The position numbers and the translations under genes are program-made. Positions 42,668 through 49,727 of a DNA stretch of 49,727 nucleotides are shown here, piece by piece (within the stretch, counting starts at the first letter, position 1; each line of letters opens with the position of its first letter). The stretch comes from Geobacteraceae bacterium (GTDB lineage Bacteria > Desulfobacterota > Desulfuromonadia > Geobacterales > Pseudopelobacteraceae): positions 1-49,727 of the forward strand of contig JAJTBI010000013.1 in the NCBI GenBank assembly GCA_021286935.1, written 5' to 3'. Below the pieces are notes generated by a model that did not search any database, had not been told where the DNA came from, and worked only from the letters and a program-made list of their open reading frames with translations.

Positions 42668-42718
42668 AAATATTTGCTTCGTGTCATTTTCTGCTGAATC
42701 CGGGAAGGAGGCGAAGCT

Positions 42719-43162
42719 ATGCCCGTTGAAGGGCTATTTAATACGACGATTGATCTGCTGGGCAAAAGTGTTGATCTGCGTACACGCAATCAAAATCTGA
42801 TCTCGTCGAATATTGCAAATGCCGAAACACCTGGGTATACCCCTAAAAAACTTGAGTTTGAGCAGCAATTGCAGTCTGCTGTCAAGAAAACGTCGAACCG
42901 CGGGATGCACTCGGCCGGTTCATCGGCAACGCCTCATCCGGCACATATTCCTTTGCGTGGCGGCGGGGGGGAGCGAATCAGTCAGGTGAGAGGCACTGTT
43001 GTTGAAACGCCCGCCAAGACACCGGGGCGTGATGGAAATTCGGTGGAGATGGAAAACGAGATGAGCAATATGATGCAGAATCAGGTGCTCTTTAATGCCT
43101 CGGTTCAATTGCTGGCCAAGAAGTTTGAAGGATTACGCACCGCTTTGAGGGAGGGTAAATAA
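42719..43162 (+). CDS. flgB: Flagellar basal-body rod protein FlgB
   Basis: The 147-residue protein forms the proximal rod of the flagellum. The N-terminal rod signature is clear (LRTRNQNLISSNIANAETPGYTPKKLEFEQQL) and the C-terminal helix has NEMSNMMQNQVLFNASVQLLAKKFEGLRTAL, both typical of FlgB. It is exported without a cleaved signal by the flagellar type III system. It is the first gene of the basal-body operon, with GGGAAGGAGG just before the ATG and a sigma-54-type promoter about 50 bp upstream. flgC starts immediately after its stop. Confidence 0.96.
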   Translation: MPVEGLFNTTIDLLGKSVDLRTRNQNLISSNIANAETPGYTPKKLEFEQQLQSAVKKTSNRGMHSAGSSATPHPAHIPLRGGGGERISQVRGTVVETPAKTPGRDGNSVEMENEMSNMMQNQVLFNASVQLLAKKFEGLRTALREGK

Positions 43163-43600
43163 TTGGACCTTTTTACGGCAATGAATACCAGTTCGTCAGC
43201 CCTTACGGCTGAGCGCACCCGCATGAATCTAATCTCCAGTAACCTGGCTAACGTGAATACTACCCGTACGCCGGAAGGAGGGCCCTATAAACGGAAAGAT
43301 GCTGTTTTTATGGCAACTCCGGTTAGTGATGGTTTTGGAAAGGCTCTTGATGGTGTGGCAGGAAAACATCTCAGGCAGGTTGCGGTGTCAGAAATCGTAG
43401 AGGATAAAAGCCCGCCACGTATGCAGTACGATCCTAGCCACCCGGATGCAGATCCGCAGGGGTATGTTGCTATGCCTAATGTCAATGTGGTTGAAGAGAT
43501 GGCTGATATGATTACCGCAACACGGGTGTACGAAGCAAACGTCATGACAGCTCAGGCGGCCAAAAATATGGCGCTAAAGACATTGGAAATCAGTAAATAG
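43163..43600 (+). CDS. flgC: Flagellar basal-body rod protein FlgC
   Basis: The 145-residue protein is the second proximal rod subunit. It has LFTAMNTSSSALTAERTRMNLISSNLANVNTTRTPEGGPYKRKDAVF and the C-terminal VNVVEEMADMITATRVYEANVMTAQAAKNMALKTLEI, both standard for FlgC. The start is TTG at 43163, directly after the flgB stop, with GAGGG at normal distance; an ATG at 43181 would cut the conserved N-terminus. The unusual TTG start with no spacing suggests translational coupling to flgB. Confidence 0.95.
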   Translation: MDLFTAMNTSSSALTAERTRMNLISSNLANVNTTRTPEGGPYKRKDAVFMATPVSDGFGKALDGVAGKHLRQVAVSEIVEDKSPPRMQYDPSHPDADPQGYVAMPNVNVVEEMADMITATRVYEANVMTAQAAKNMALKTLEISK

Positions 43601-43610
43601 GAGCTAGGTT

Positions 43611-43910
43611 ATGGAGATTAAGGGAATCAGCGGTGTCGGTATGTCATCAGTATTTCCGCTAGATAAATCGGTGGGCACATCGTCAGTGGCAGATGGCGCG
43701 GGTAAATTTTTCAAAGAGCTGGTCGGGAAGGTAAATGACCTTTCTCAACAGTCAGATCAGGCGATTCAAAAACTTGCTACTGGAGAGAACCGTAATCTGC
43801 ATGAAACAATGATTGCGGTGGAAAAAGCCAGTATTTCGTTTCTGTTTATGTCTCAGGTGCGTAATAAGGCCCTTGAGGCATATCAAGAAGTTATGCGGAT
43901 GCCGGTCTAG
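43611..43910 (+). CDS. fliE: Flagellar hook-basal body protein FliE
   Basis: The 99-residue protein joins the MS ring to the rod. The C-terminal half shows the FliE pattern [69 protein letters not shown]; the N-terminal 30 residues are short and variable. AGGAGC precedes the ATG. It lies between flgC and fliF, the usual order, and should be exported early in basal-body assembly. Confidence 0.95.
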   Translation: MEIKGISGVGMSSVFPLDKSVGTSSVADGAGKFFKELVGKVNDLSQQSDQAIQKLATGENRNLHETMIAVEKASISFLFMSQVRNKALEAYQEVMRMPV

Positions 43911-43946
43911 TGCCGGTAGTACTTCAAACAGGGGTAGCGAAAAAAG

Positions 43947-45539
43947 ATGCCTGAAGGATTAAAGCGAATTATTGAGCCATTTATGGCGCTGGCACCAGGG
44001 AAGCGTTTGTTGGTGGGCGGTGTGGTGCTGGCTTGCGTTACTGCTTTTGCGCTTTTGATCATGCTTGCCAATCGGACTGACTATCGACCACTGTTTACTA
44101 ACCTGGCCAGTGAAGATGCCGGTGAGATTGTCAAAAAATTGAAAGAGGCAAAGACTCCTTATCAGATTACTCCTGATGGCAAGGGTATTATGGTCCCTTC
44201 CGACCGGGTTTATGAGCTTCGCCTTTCGCTGGCATCTGAGGGGCTGCCTCAAGGTGGTGGCGTAGGATTTGAGATTTTCGACCGTAAAAACTTTGGTATG
44301 ACGGAGTTTGTGCAGAAACTGAACTATCAACGAGCACTTCAGGGTGAGTTGGCGCGTACCATTACGCAGATCAGTGGCGTGGAACAGGCGCGTGTGCATC
44401 TGGTCATCCCGGAGAAGACACTGTTTAAGGAGGCTGAAAAGCCACCAACAGCATCGGTCGTGTTGAAGATGAAGGGTAGCAAAAGTCTGCGGGATACAGA
44501 AGTTCAGGGTGTTGTACATCTCATTTCCTCGTCAATTGAAGGGATGAACGCTGATAATGTGACTGTGCTTGATAGTCGTGGCAAGATCCTGAGCAAGGTC
44601 GGCAACGGCATGGCAGATGCAAGTGCCAAGGCCACCAGTACGATGCAGGAGACCCAGCGTAGCTATGAGCGAAACGCCGAGGAACGGCTTCAAACCCTGC
44701 TGGATCGTGTGGTTGGCGGTGGAAAGTCAGTTGCAAGGGTTTCGGCTACCTTTGATTTTAAGCAGGTGGAGCGGGTTGAAGAAAAGTTTGATCCAGAAAC
44801 CATTGCTGTCAGAAGTGAACAGCGTTCAGAAGAGAAAGCTGGCGGAACCGCCGCCTCCAGCGGTGTGCCGGGTGTGCAGACCAACCTGGGGCGTACAACA
44901 CCTGGCGGTGGGGGGGCTGCAGGTGGTGGAAGCAAGAACGATGAAACGCTTAATTACGAGGTCAGCCGATCTACCTCACGTACTGTGGAACCGGTAGGTA
45001 CGCTGAGCAAGGTTTCAGTTGCCATTCTGGTGGATGGCAAGTATGAAGCAGCAGCGCCGGGTAAGGATGGTGCTGCCGGTAAAGCCAAATATGTCCCTCG
45101 TTCGCCGGATGAACTGCAAAAAATTGAAGCTCTGGTTAAGGGAGCGGTTGGCTTTAACCAGGAACGCGGTGATCAGATCAGCATCCAGAATATACCGTTT
45201 CAGGATGCCGGGGATGCGGTTGGTTCTGCTGAAAGCGCCAAGTGGTGGATGAATCCCTTCTTTTTAACATTGTTTAAAAATCTGCTGATTGCCGTAGGGT
45301 TCCTGGTGTTGATGATGTTTGTGGTCAAGCCGATGCTGAACACGCTGCGGGCTGCCCGCCCGCCACGCCCGGATATCCTTGAAGCAATTGCACCTGATGC
45401 GCAGGAAAAGATGTCGGCCAGTGAAAGGGCACAGCTTGCCATGCACATGGCAGAGCAGCAGGAACTGATGGAAAAAGCTAAGACCAACCCGTACCAGGTT
45501 GCACAGATTCTGCAAAACTGGCTAGGTGAAAGTTCATGA
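43947..45539 (+). CDS. fliF: Flagellar MS-ring protein FliF
   Basis: The 530-residue protein builds the inner-membrane MS ring. Membrane helices lie near residues 18-42 (LLVGGVVLACVTAFALLIML) and 445-465 (LLIAVGFLVLMMFVV). Between them are the ring-building domains with YRPLFTNLASEDAGEIVKKLKE, GVGFEIFDRKNFGMTEFVQ and LNYQRALQGELARTI. The cytoplasmic tail ends NPYQVAQILQNWLGE, the usual FliG-binding segment. A Gly-rich loop (about 310-330) is the variable periplasmic linker. All parts are present. fliG follows. Confidence 0.96.
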   Translation: MPEGLKRIIEPFMALAPGKRLLVGGVVLACVTAFALLIMLANRTDYRPLFTNLASEDAGEIVKKLKEAKTPYQITPDGKGIMVPSDRVYELRLSLASEGLPQGGGVGFEIFDRKNFGMTEFVQKLNYQRALQGELARTITQISGVEQARVHLVIPEKTLFKEAEKPPTASVVLKMKGSKSLRDTEVQGVVHLISSSIEGMNADNVTVLDSRGKILSKVGNGMADASAKATSTMQETQRSYERNAEERLQTLLDRVVGGGKSVARVSATFDFKQVERVEEKFDPETIAVRSEQRSEEKAGGTAASSGVPGVQTNLGRTTPGGGGAAGGGSKNDETLNYEVSRSTSRTVEPVGTLSKVSVAILVDGKYEAAAPGKDGAAGKAKYVPRSPDELQKIEALVKGAVGFNQERGDQISIQNIPFQDAGDAVGSAESAKWWMNPFFLTLFKNLLIAVGFLVLMMFVVKPMLNTLRAARPPRPDILEAIAPDAQEKMSASERAQLAMHMAEQQELMEKAKTNPYQVAQILQNWLGESS

Positions 45540-45557
45540 TAAGAGGTGCTGAACTCC

Positions 45558-46550
45558 ATGACTGGTGCTGATAAGGCCGCAATATTATTGTTGTATCTTG
45601 GTGCGGATGTTACGGCCAAGGTCTATGAACATATGGAGGACGAGGAGATCAAGCGAATCTCGAAGAGTATGGCCGGGCTTGGCCATGTTACCCGCCAGAC
45701 CATCGGAGAGGTTGTAGAAGAGTTTAACGAAGTTATTTCGCCTGAATCCGGAATCTTTGCACAAGGCGATGAATTTGTGCGCAAGGTGCTGGAAAAGGCG
45801 TTGGGACCGACCAAGGCCCAGATGCTGATGGAAGAACTGCAGGCCTCCAGTTATGGCGATCTTGTGGATATACTTTCGGCTATGGATCCTAAAAGTATTT
45901 CCAACTTCCTGTCCCAGGAACATCCTCAGGCGATTGCTGTTATTCTGGCGAAGCTGAAGTCTAAGCAAACAAGCGAGATTATATCGGCATTGCCCCAAGA
46001 ACTCCAGGCAGAGGTGGTGTTGAGAATTGCCGACGTTGAACAGGTTTCCCCGGAAATCCTCCAGGAAATTGATGATGTAATGAAGCGAGAAATCAAGTCA
46101 ATGGGCGGAGTTCAGCGCTATAAGGTTGGTGGTGTTGAAAAAGTTGTTGATATGTTCAATCATTTCGACCGCAGTAAAGAAAAACAGATTTTGGAAAAAC
46201 TGGATGTACTGAGCCCGCCTCTGGCCGAGGTCATCCGCAAGCACCTCTTTACCTTTGAAGATGTCTTTGCCATGGATGACCGTTCTATCCAGGCGATCAT
46301 GCGTGAGGTGTCCAACGATACACTTACCTTGGCCATGAAAACCTCTACAGATGATGTCAAGAACAAGATCTTCAAGAATATTTCCAGCCGCGCTGCAGAT
46401 ATGATCAAAGAAGACCTTGAGGTTATGGGGCCGGTACGTCTTTCAGATGTTGAGAAGGCACAATCTGAAATCATTAAGATTGTCCGCAAGATGGAGGAAG
46501 AGGGTAAGATCGTGCTTGGTGGACGGGGCAGCGAAGATGTCCTCGTCTAA
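45558..46550 (+). CDS. fliG: Flagellar motor switch protein FliG
   Basis: The 330-residue protein links the MS ring to the rotor and takes torque from the stator. The N-terminal part starts MTGADKAAILLLYLGADV, the middle has the EHPQAIAVILAKL motif and the C-terminal domain carries the charged torque helix around DDRSIQAIMREVSNDTLTLAMK and MGPVRLSDVEKAQSEI. I chose the ATG at 45558 because the family starts at TG-x-x-KAAILL; a GTG at 45546 is possible but overlaps the AAGAGG ribosome site. It overlaps fliH by 14 bp. Confidence 0.95.
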   Translation: MTGADKAAILLLYLGADVTAKVYEHMEDEEIKRISKSMAGLGHVTRQTIGEVVEEFNEVISPESGIFAQGDEFVRKVLEKALGPTKAQMLMEELQASSYGDLVDILSAMDPKSISNFLSQEHPQAIAVILAKLKSKQTSEIISALPQELQAEVVLRIADVEQVSPEILQEIDDVMKREIKSMGGVQRYKVGGVEKVVDMFNHFDRSKEKQILEKLDVLSPPLAEVIRKHLFTFEDVFAMDDRSIQAIMREVSNDTLTLAMKTSTDDVKNKIFKNISSRAADMIKEDLEVMGPVRLSDVEKAQSEIIKIVRKMEEEGKIVLGGRGSEDVLV

Positions 46551-47313
46551 GGTTATTAAAGCCGGCGATGATGAATTGCAAATTGGTGGCTTCAGCTTTC
46601 AGAATATTCTGCGGGGGGGGCTGCTGCAGAACAGTAGAAGCCATGAAAAAACGGAAGGCTTTACCCCGCTGGCGTTGTTTGATACCTCAGAATTAGGTGC
46701 AAAGGCCAGTTTTGTGTCTACCGTCACATCAGAAGAAACCACCCCTCTGGAACCCTCATTGCCTCCCGGCACGTTTGTCAGTGATGACGATTTGCAGAGA
46801 TATCAGGAAGAAAGTTATCAGCGCGGCCTGCAGGATGGGAAAAATCTTGCTGAACGCGGTCTGTTAAATGTCTTTAAAGGGATGCGTACTGCCGCAGAAG
46901 ATTTACAGCAGTTGCGCGAAAAGACCTTGCGCGACTCAGAGGGGGATCTTTTGGCTTTGTCGTTCGCAATTGCCCGTAAGGTGATTGCCCGCGAGGTCTC
47001 GCAGGATCGTCAGATAGTGATCCGCTTAATCAAGACTGCATTGTCGGGGCTCAATGAACAGGACGAGCTGGTTATTCGGCTGCATCCTGATGATCATGCC
47101 TTGCTAAGCAATAATAACAGTATGGCTTTGCAAAATGAGCTTTCTACGGTGCGCTTTCAACTGAAGCCGGACCCTACAGTAGAAATTGGCAGTTGCCTGG
47201 TTGAAACGGGACGAGGTACGGTTGATGCAAGCTTCGAGGCTCAGCTTGAAGAAATTTACCGGCGCTTGTTAGAAGAACGAACTGAAGCAATTGTAGCAGA
47301 AGGGGCGGTGTAG
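46537..47313 (+). CDS. fliH: Flagellar export regulator FliH
   Basis: The 258-residue protein binds and holds the FliI ATPase at the export gate. The N-terminal 90 residues are variable; the coiled-coil middle starts near YQEESYQRGLQDGKNLAERG and the C-terminal FliH/HrpE domain has LALSFAIARKVIAREVSQD, VIRLIKTALSGL and RLHPDDHALL, followed by VEIGSCLVETGRGTVDASFEAQLEEI (split across repeats here). The start at 46537 overlaps the fliG end by 14 bp; longer upstream frame is the fliG shadow. fliI follows after 7 bp. Confidence 0.92.
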   Translation: MSSSKVIKAGDDELQIGGFSFQNILRGGLLQNSRSHEKTEGFTPLALFDTSELGAKASFVSTVTSEETTPLEPSLPPGTFVSDDDLQRYQEESYQRGLQDGKNLAERGLLNVFKGMRTAAEDLQQLREKTLRDSEGDLLALSFAIARKVIAREVSQDRQIVIRLIKTALSGLNEQDELVIRLHPDDHALLSNNNSMALQNELSTVRFQLKPDPTVEIGSCLVETGRGTVDASFEAQLEEIYRRLLEERTEAIVAEGAV

Positions 47314-47320
47314 CCGGTTT

Positions 47321-48640
47321 ATGTCAAGCTACAAAATGGACATGCGCCGGTTTGTCCAGGCAGTTGAGTCGGTTAATCCGATCCGGTTGCACGGCAAGGT
47401 TACGCAGGTTGTAGGATTGGTTATTGAAGGTTACTGCCCTGATACATCTGTTGGTGCAATCTGCGAAATTCGGCCAAAAGACGGCGTGCCAATCCCGGCA
47501 GAGGTGGTTGGTTTCAGAGATAACAAAACTTTGCTGATGCCGCTTGGTGATTTACGGGGGGTTGGACTAGACAGCCTGATTGCGGTCAGGCGTGATAAAG
47601 CCACGTTGCGGGTGGGACCAGGCTTGCTGGGGCGGGTGATTGATGGCCTGGGCAACCCGATCGATGATAAGGGCCCCTTGCATCTGGATGCCGAATATCC
47701 AATCTACGCTGCACCGGTTAATCCGATGAAGCGCCCACCGATCCGGCGTCCCCTTGACCTGGGGATACGCTCCATTAACGGACTTTTAACCTGCGGTCAA
47801 GGCCAGCGTGTCGGGATTATGGCTGGCTCCGGTGTGGGGAAATCGACATTATTGGGGATGATTGCCCGTTATACTGAGGCGGATGTCAATGTTATCGCAC
47901 TGATCGGTGAGCGTGGTCGTGAGCTGCGGGAATTTATCGAAAAAGACCTCCAGGAGCAGGGACTGCATAAATCAGTCGTCGTGGTGGCTACCTCTGACCA
48001 ACCACCGCTGGTCAGGATGCGGGGGGCGTACCTGGCCACAACGATTGCAGAATATTTTAAGGACCAGGGTAAAAAAGTGCTGATGATGATGGATTCAGCC
48101 ACGCGGTTTGCCATGGCCATGCGAGAAGTTGGCCTGGCGATCGGGGAGCCACCTACCACTAAGGGGTACACACCTTCCGTTTTTGCTGCGTTGCCGAAAT
48201 TGCTGGAGAGAACAGGGAATTTTCCCGAAGGAAGTATTACCGGTCTTTATACTGTCCTCGTTGAGGGGGATGACTTTAACGAGCCTATCTCCGATGCCAT
48301 GCGTAGTATTCTGGATGGACACATTGTCCTGTCACGGGATCTGGCGGCCCGAAATATCTATCCGCCGATTGATGTCATGGCCAGTGCCAGCCGGGTCATG
48401 GGGGATGTGACTGATGAGCGGCATCGTAAGCTGTCAGGGCAATTTAAGGAAGCCCTTGCCACCTATCGACAGTCTGAGGATCTGATCAATATTGGTGCCT
48501 ATAAGGCAGGCAGTAATCCGGGTATTGACCATGCAATCCGCAAGATAGACGCTATGACAGCGTATCAGAAACAGGCCATAGCTGACCCTGCGACACTGGC
48601 TGACTCGATTGAAGGCCTGCAGCAGATTTTTGAAAGCTGA
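47321..48640 (+). CDS. fliI: Flagellum-specific export ATPase FliI
   Basis: The 439-residue ATPase is the type III export energiser, related to F1 beta. Walker A is GIMAGSGVGKSTLLG near residue 165; the following VIALIGERGRELREFIE, the Walker B region VLMMMDSATRFAMAMREVGLAIGEPP (in parts), and GSITGLYTVLVEGDD are typical, and an arginine finger is expected in the MASASRVM stretch. Length and motifs match FliI/SctN rather than F-type ATPase, and its place between fliH and fliJ settles the assignment. Confidence 0.96.
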   Translation: MSSYKMDMRRFVQAVESVNPIRLHGKVTQVVGLVIEGYCPDTSVGAICEIRPKDGVPIPAEVVGFRDNKTLLMPLGDLRGVGLDSLIAVRRDKATLRVGPGLLGRVIDGLGNPIDDKGPLHLDAEYPIYAAPVNPMKRPPIRRPLDLGIRSINGLLTCGQGQRVGIMAGSGVGKSTLLGMIARYTEADVNVIALIGERGRELREFIEKDLQEQGLHKSVVVVATSDQPPLVRMRGAYLATTIAEYFKDQGKKVLMMMDSATRFAMAMREVGLAIGEPPTTKGYTPSVFAALPKLLERTGNFPEGSITGLYTVLVEGDDFNEPISDAMRSILDGHIVLSRDLAARNIYPPIDVMASASRVMGDVTDERHRKLSGQFKEALATYRQSEDLINIGAYKAGSNPGIDHAIRKIDAMTAYQKQAIADPATLADSIEGLQQIFES

Positions 48641-48654
48641 TTGAGGGCTGTGTA

Positions 48655-49098
48655 ATGGTAGTAAAGAAGAAGTTTGAAATGCAGCAGGTGCTCAACTATC
48701 GGGTTGAACTTGAAAAAATGCGCAAACAGGAGTTTGCTGCGGCAAGAGAAGATCTGGATGCTGCAACGGATCAGCTGGAGCAGGAAAAAAGTGAAGCGGC
48801 CAAACTTGCCGAGGAGTTTTGTGGTCGGCAGGAGAAGATCGATTCAATCTTTGAGATGCGTTTATATGCAGATTTTTTTGCCCGTAAACGAGATGAGATC
48901 AAAGAACAGCAGCGTAGAGTTGAGTCCCTTGATCGTGTACTGGAAGATCGCAGGCAAGAATTGGTGCAGGCAACAAAAGAAAAAAAAGTTATGGAGCAGT
49001 TGAAGCAAAAGCAAAAAGAAGCATTCCTAAGGGAACAGGCTCATAAAGAGGGGTTGTTGCTGGATGAGATCGCCACCCAGAAGAAAGGTCAGGAGTAG
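48655..49098 (+). CDS. fliJ: Flagellar export protein FliJ
   Basis: The 147-residue protein is almost all coiled coil (QVLNYRVELEKMRKQEFAAAREDLDAATDQL, then EEQ/RR-rich helices to the end), as expected for FliJ, the central stalk of the export ATPase that also guides chaperones. Sequence is poorly conserved in this family, so the call rests mainly on length, coiled-coil form and the place after fliI. It is followed 4 bp later by the MotE-like gene. Confidence 0.88.
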   Translation: MVVKKKFEMQQVLNYRVELEKMRKQEFAAAREDLDAATDQLEQEKSEAAKLAEEFCGRQEKIDSIFEMRLYADFFARKRDEIKEQQRRVESLDRVLEDRRQELVQATKEKKVMEQLKQKQKEAFLREQAHKEGLLLDEIATQKKGQE

Positions 49099-49102
49099 CA
49101 GG

Positions 49103-49657
49103 GTGAATAAACGCTGGTTATCTATTATCGTCATGGCCTGCTGTCTAGGTACCTTTGCGACCGTTGCCTTAACCGCCTCGCAGGGAACGACTGAGCCGGT
49201 ACGCACTCCCCAAAGCGGTGTGCAGGGAGACCCGGTGCCTCCAACCAGGGCAGCTCGTGAGGAGCGGGCAATTCAGGAGGCCCGGCGACAGCAGCTGGCT
49301 GAAAAAGAGGCTGCTTTAGCTGCGAAAGAAGAGGAGTTGAAAAAACTGGGGGCAAAGATTGATGCCCAGTTAAAGGCCATGGAGGAAACCAAGAAAAGTT
49401 ACGACGAGATGGTGAAGGCTGAAGAAGAACGTCGTAAACAGGCCCAGAGCGAACGTGTCACCAAGATGGTCAAGCTGTTTAAAACCATGAAAGCGGCACA
49501 ATCAGCAGAGCTGCTGGATAAGATGGATGAAGGTGAAGTGAAGCTGCTGCTGGATCGTTTGGATACCAAGACAGTGGCTAAACTGGTGCCCAACCTTAAT
49601 CAGCCCAGAACAATTCGCTGGGTAAATGAAAACCTGCGAAAACGGGGAGAAAAATAG
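49103..49657 (+). CDS. MotE/MgtE-N-like motility chaperone
   Basis: The 184-residue protein starts with a signal anchor (NKRWLSIIVMACCLGTFATVALT), then a periplasmic coiled coil (about 60-125, REERAIQEARRQQLAEKEAAL to ERRKQAQSERV) and a C-terminal domain resembling the MgtE N-terminal repeat (MVKLFKTMKAAQSAELLDKMDEGEVKLLLDRL, shown in parts). This is the MotE layout: in other bacteria MotE steadies the stator MotC/MotB. A GTG start at 49103 has AGGAG upstream; the longer frame from 49064 overlaps fliJ and is not conserved. Its place directly after fliJ supports a flagellar role, which is inference from the family and context. Confidence 0.8.
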   Translation: MNKRWLSIIVMACCLGTFATVALTASQGTTEPVRTPQSGVQGDPVPPTRAAREERAIQEARRQQLAEKEAALAAKEEELKKLGAKIDAQLKAMEETKKSYDEMVKAEEERRKQAQSERVTKMVKLFKTMKAAQSAELLDKMDEGEVKLLLDRLDTKTVAKLVPNLNQPRTIRWVNENLRKRGEK

Positions 49658-49727
49658 TCAACGAGTTCATCTCTTCTGCCGATAAGAGTGGTACGGGCAG
49701 TTAGTCCGGAAATTCAACGGAAAGGAG
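49658..49727 (+). other. Right-edge leader of the next gene
   Basis: The last 70 bases contain no complete gene. They end with GGAAAGGAG, a strong ribosome binding site, so the next flagellar gene starts just beyond the window and the operon continues. A short CTGCC/GGGCAG repeat lies at about 49678-49701. Confidence 0.6.

Overview
The window looks like the chromosome of a Geobacter-lineage bacterium (Desulfuromonadia, Geobacteraceae or Trichlorobacter-like). The basis is the combination of a leucine T-box in front of leuA, several chemosensory gene sets, many c-di-GMP proteins with PAS/GAF inputs, a sigma-54-type promoter before the flagellar operon, and protein families typical of that group. 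This placement comes from gene content and recognition of protein style; no search was run. Nearly all genes appear intact. Only the leftmost gene is cut by the window edge. I see no tRNA, rRNA, CRISPR array, transposase or prophage.

Layout. (1) 1-3360: a partial zinc-dependent phospholipase C-like protein (-), a family 4 uracil-DNA glycosylase (+), and a two-gene minus-strand unit of a helical-repeat protein and an NlpC/P60 hydrolase. (2) 3361-6332: a 184-bp imperfect palindrome, then a cheR-mcp-cheW mini-operon with overlapping genes. (3) 6328-12239: threonine aldolase, an outer-membrane-barrel-like protein, a glycosyltransferase, a PhnP-like metallo-hydrolase and a 613-residue protein of unknown function. 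(4) 12402-20436: two tandem PAS/GGDEF/EAL paralogues, divergent from a GAF-AAA+ sigma-54 activator-like protein with no recognisable DNA-binding helix-turn-helix. (5) 20474-24868: leuA with its T-box leader, an outer-membrane protein, a gamma-carbonic-anhydrase-like protein, and dapF. (6) 25030-31813: glycogen phosphorylase and a phosphohexomutase, with a FliK-like protein and an FlhB C-domain-like protein lying between them, then a small membrane protein. (7) 31968-40408: two back-to-back signalling units. The minus-strand unit is receiver, CheC, PAS-GGDEF diguanylate cyclase and CheA. The plus-strand unit is MCP, CheY, CheX and a CheX-like protein fused to a degenerate receiver. A DUF523/DUF1722 protein lies between them. 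(8) 40387-49727: an AMIN/TPR envelope protein, then the early flagellar operon flgB-flgC-fliE-fliF-fliG-fliH-fliI-fliJ and a MotE-like chaperone. The operon continues past the right edge, because the last bases are a ribosome binding site.

How it fits together. The window mostly concerns motility and signalling: receptors, CheA/CheY/CheC/CheX/CheR/CheW parts, three diguanylate cyclase domains (two fused to EAL phosphodiesterase domains) and the flagellar basal body and export ATPase. Housekeeping metabolism (leucine, diaminopimelate, glycogen, threonine/glycine) is interspersed. The least expected structure is outside genes: a set of roughly 115-145-bp imperfect palindromes in intergenic regions, at least four of which share a CGTAC-loop-GTACG apex, while three share near-identical outer arms. 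The best leads for something undescribed are this palindrome family, the internally triplicated FliK-like protein, the pseudo-receiver CheX fusion, and the CheY-CheC-cyclase-CheA operon.
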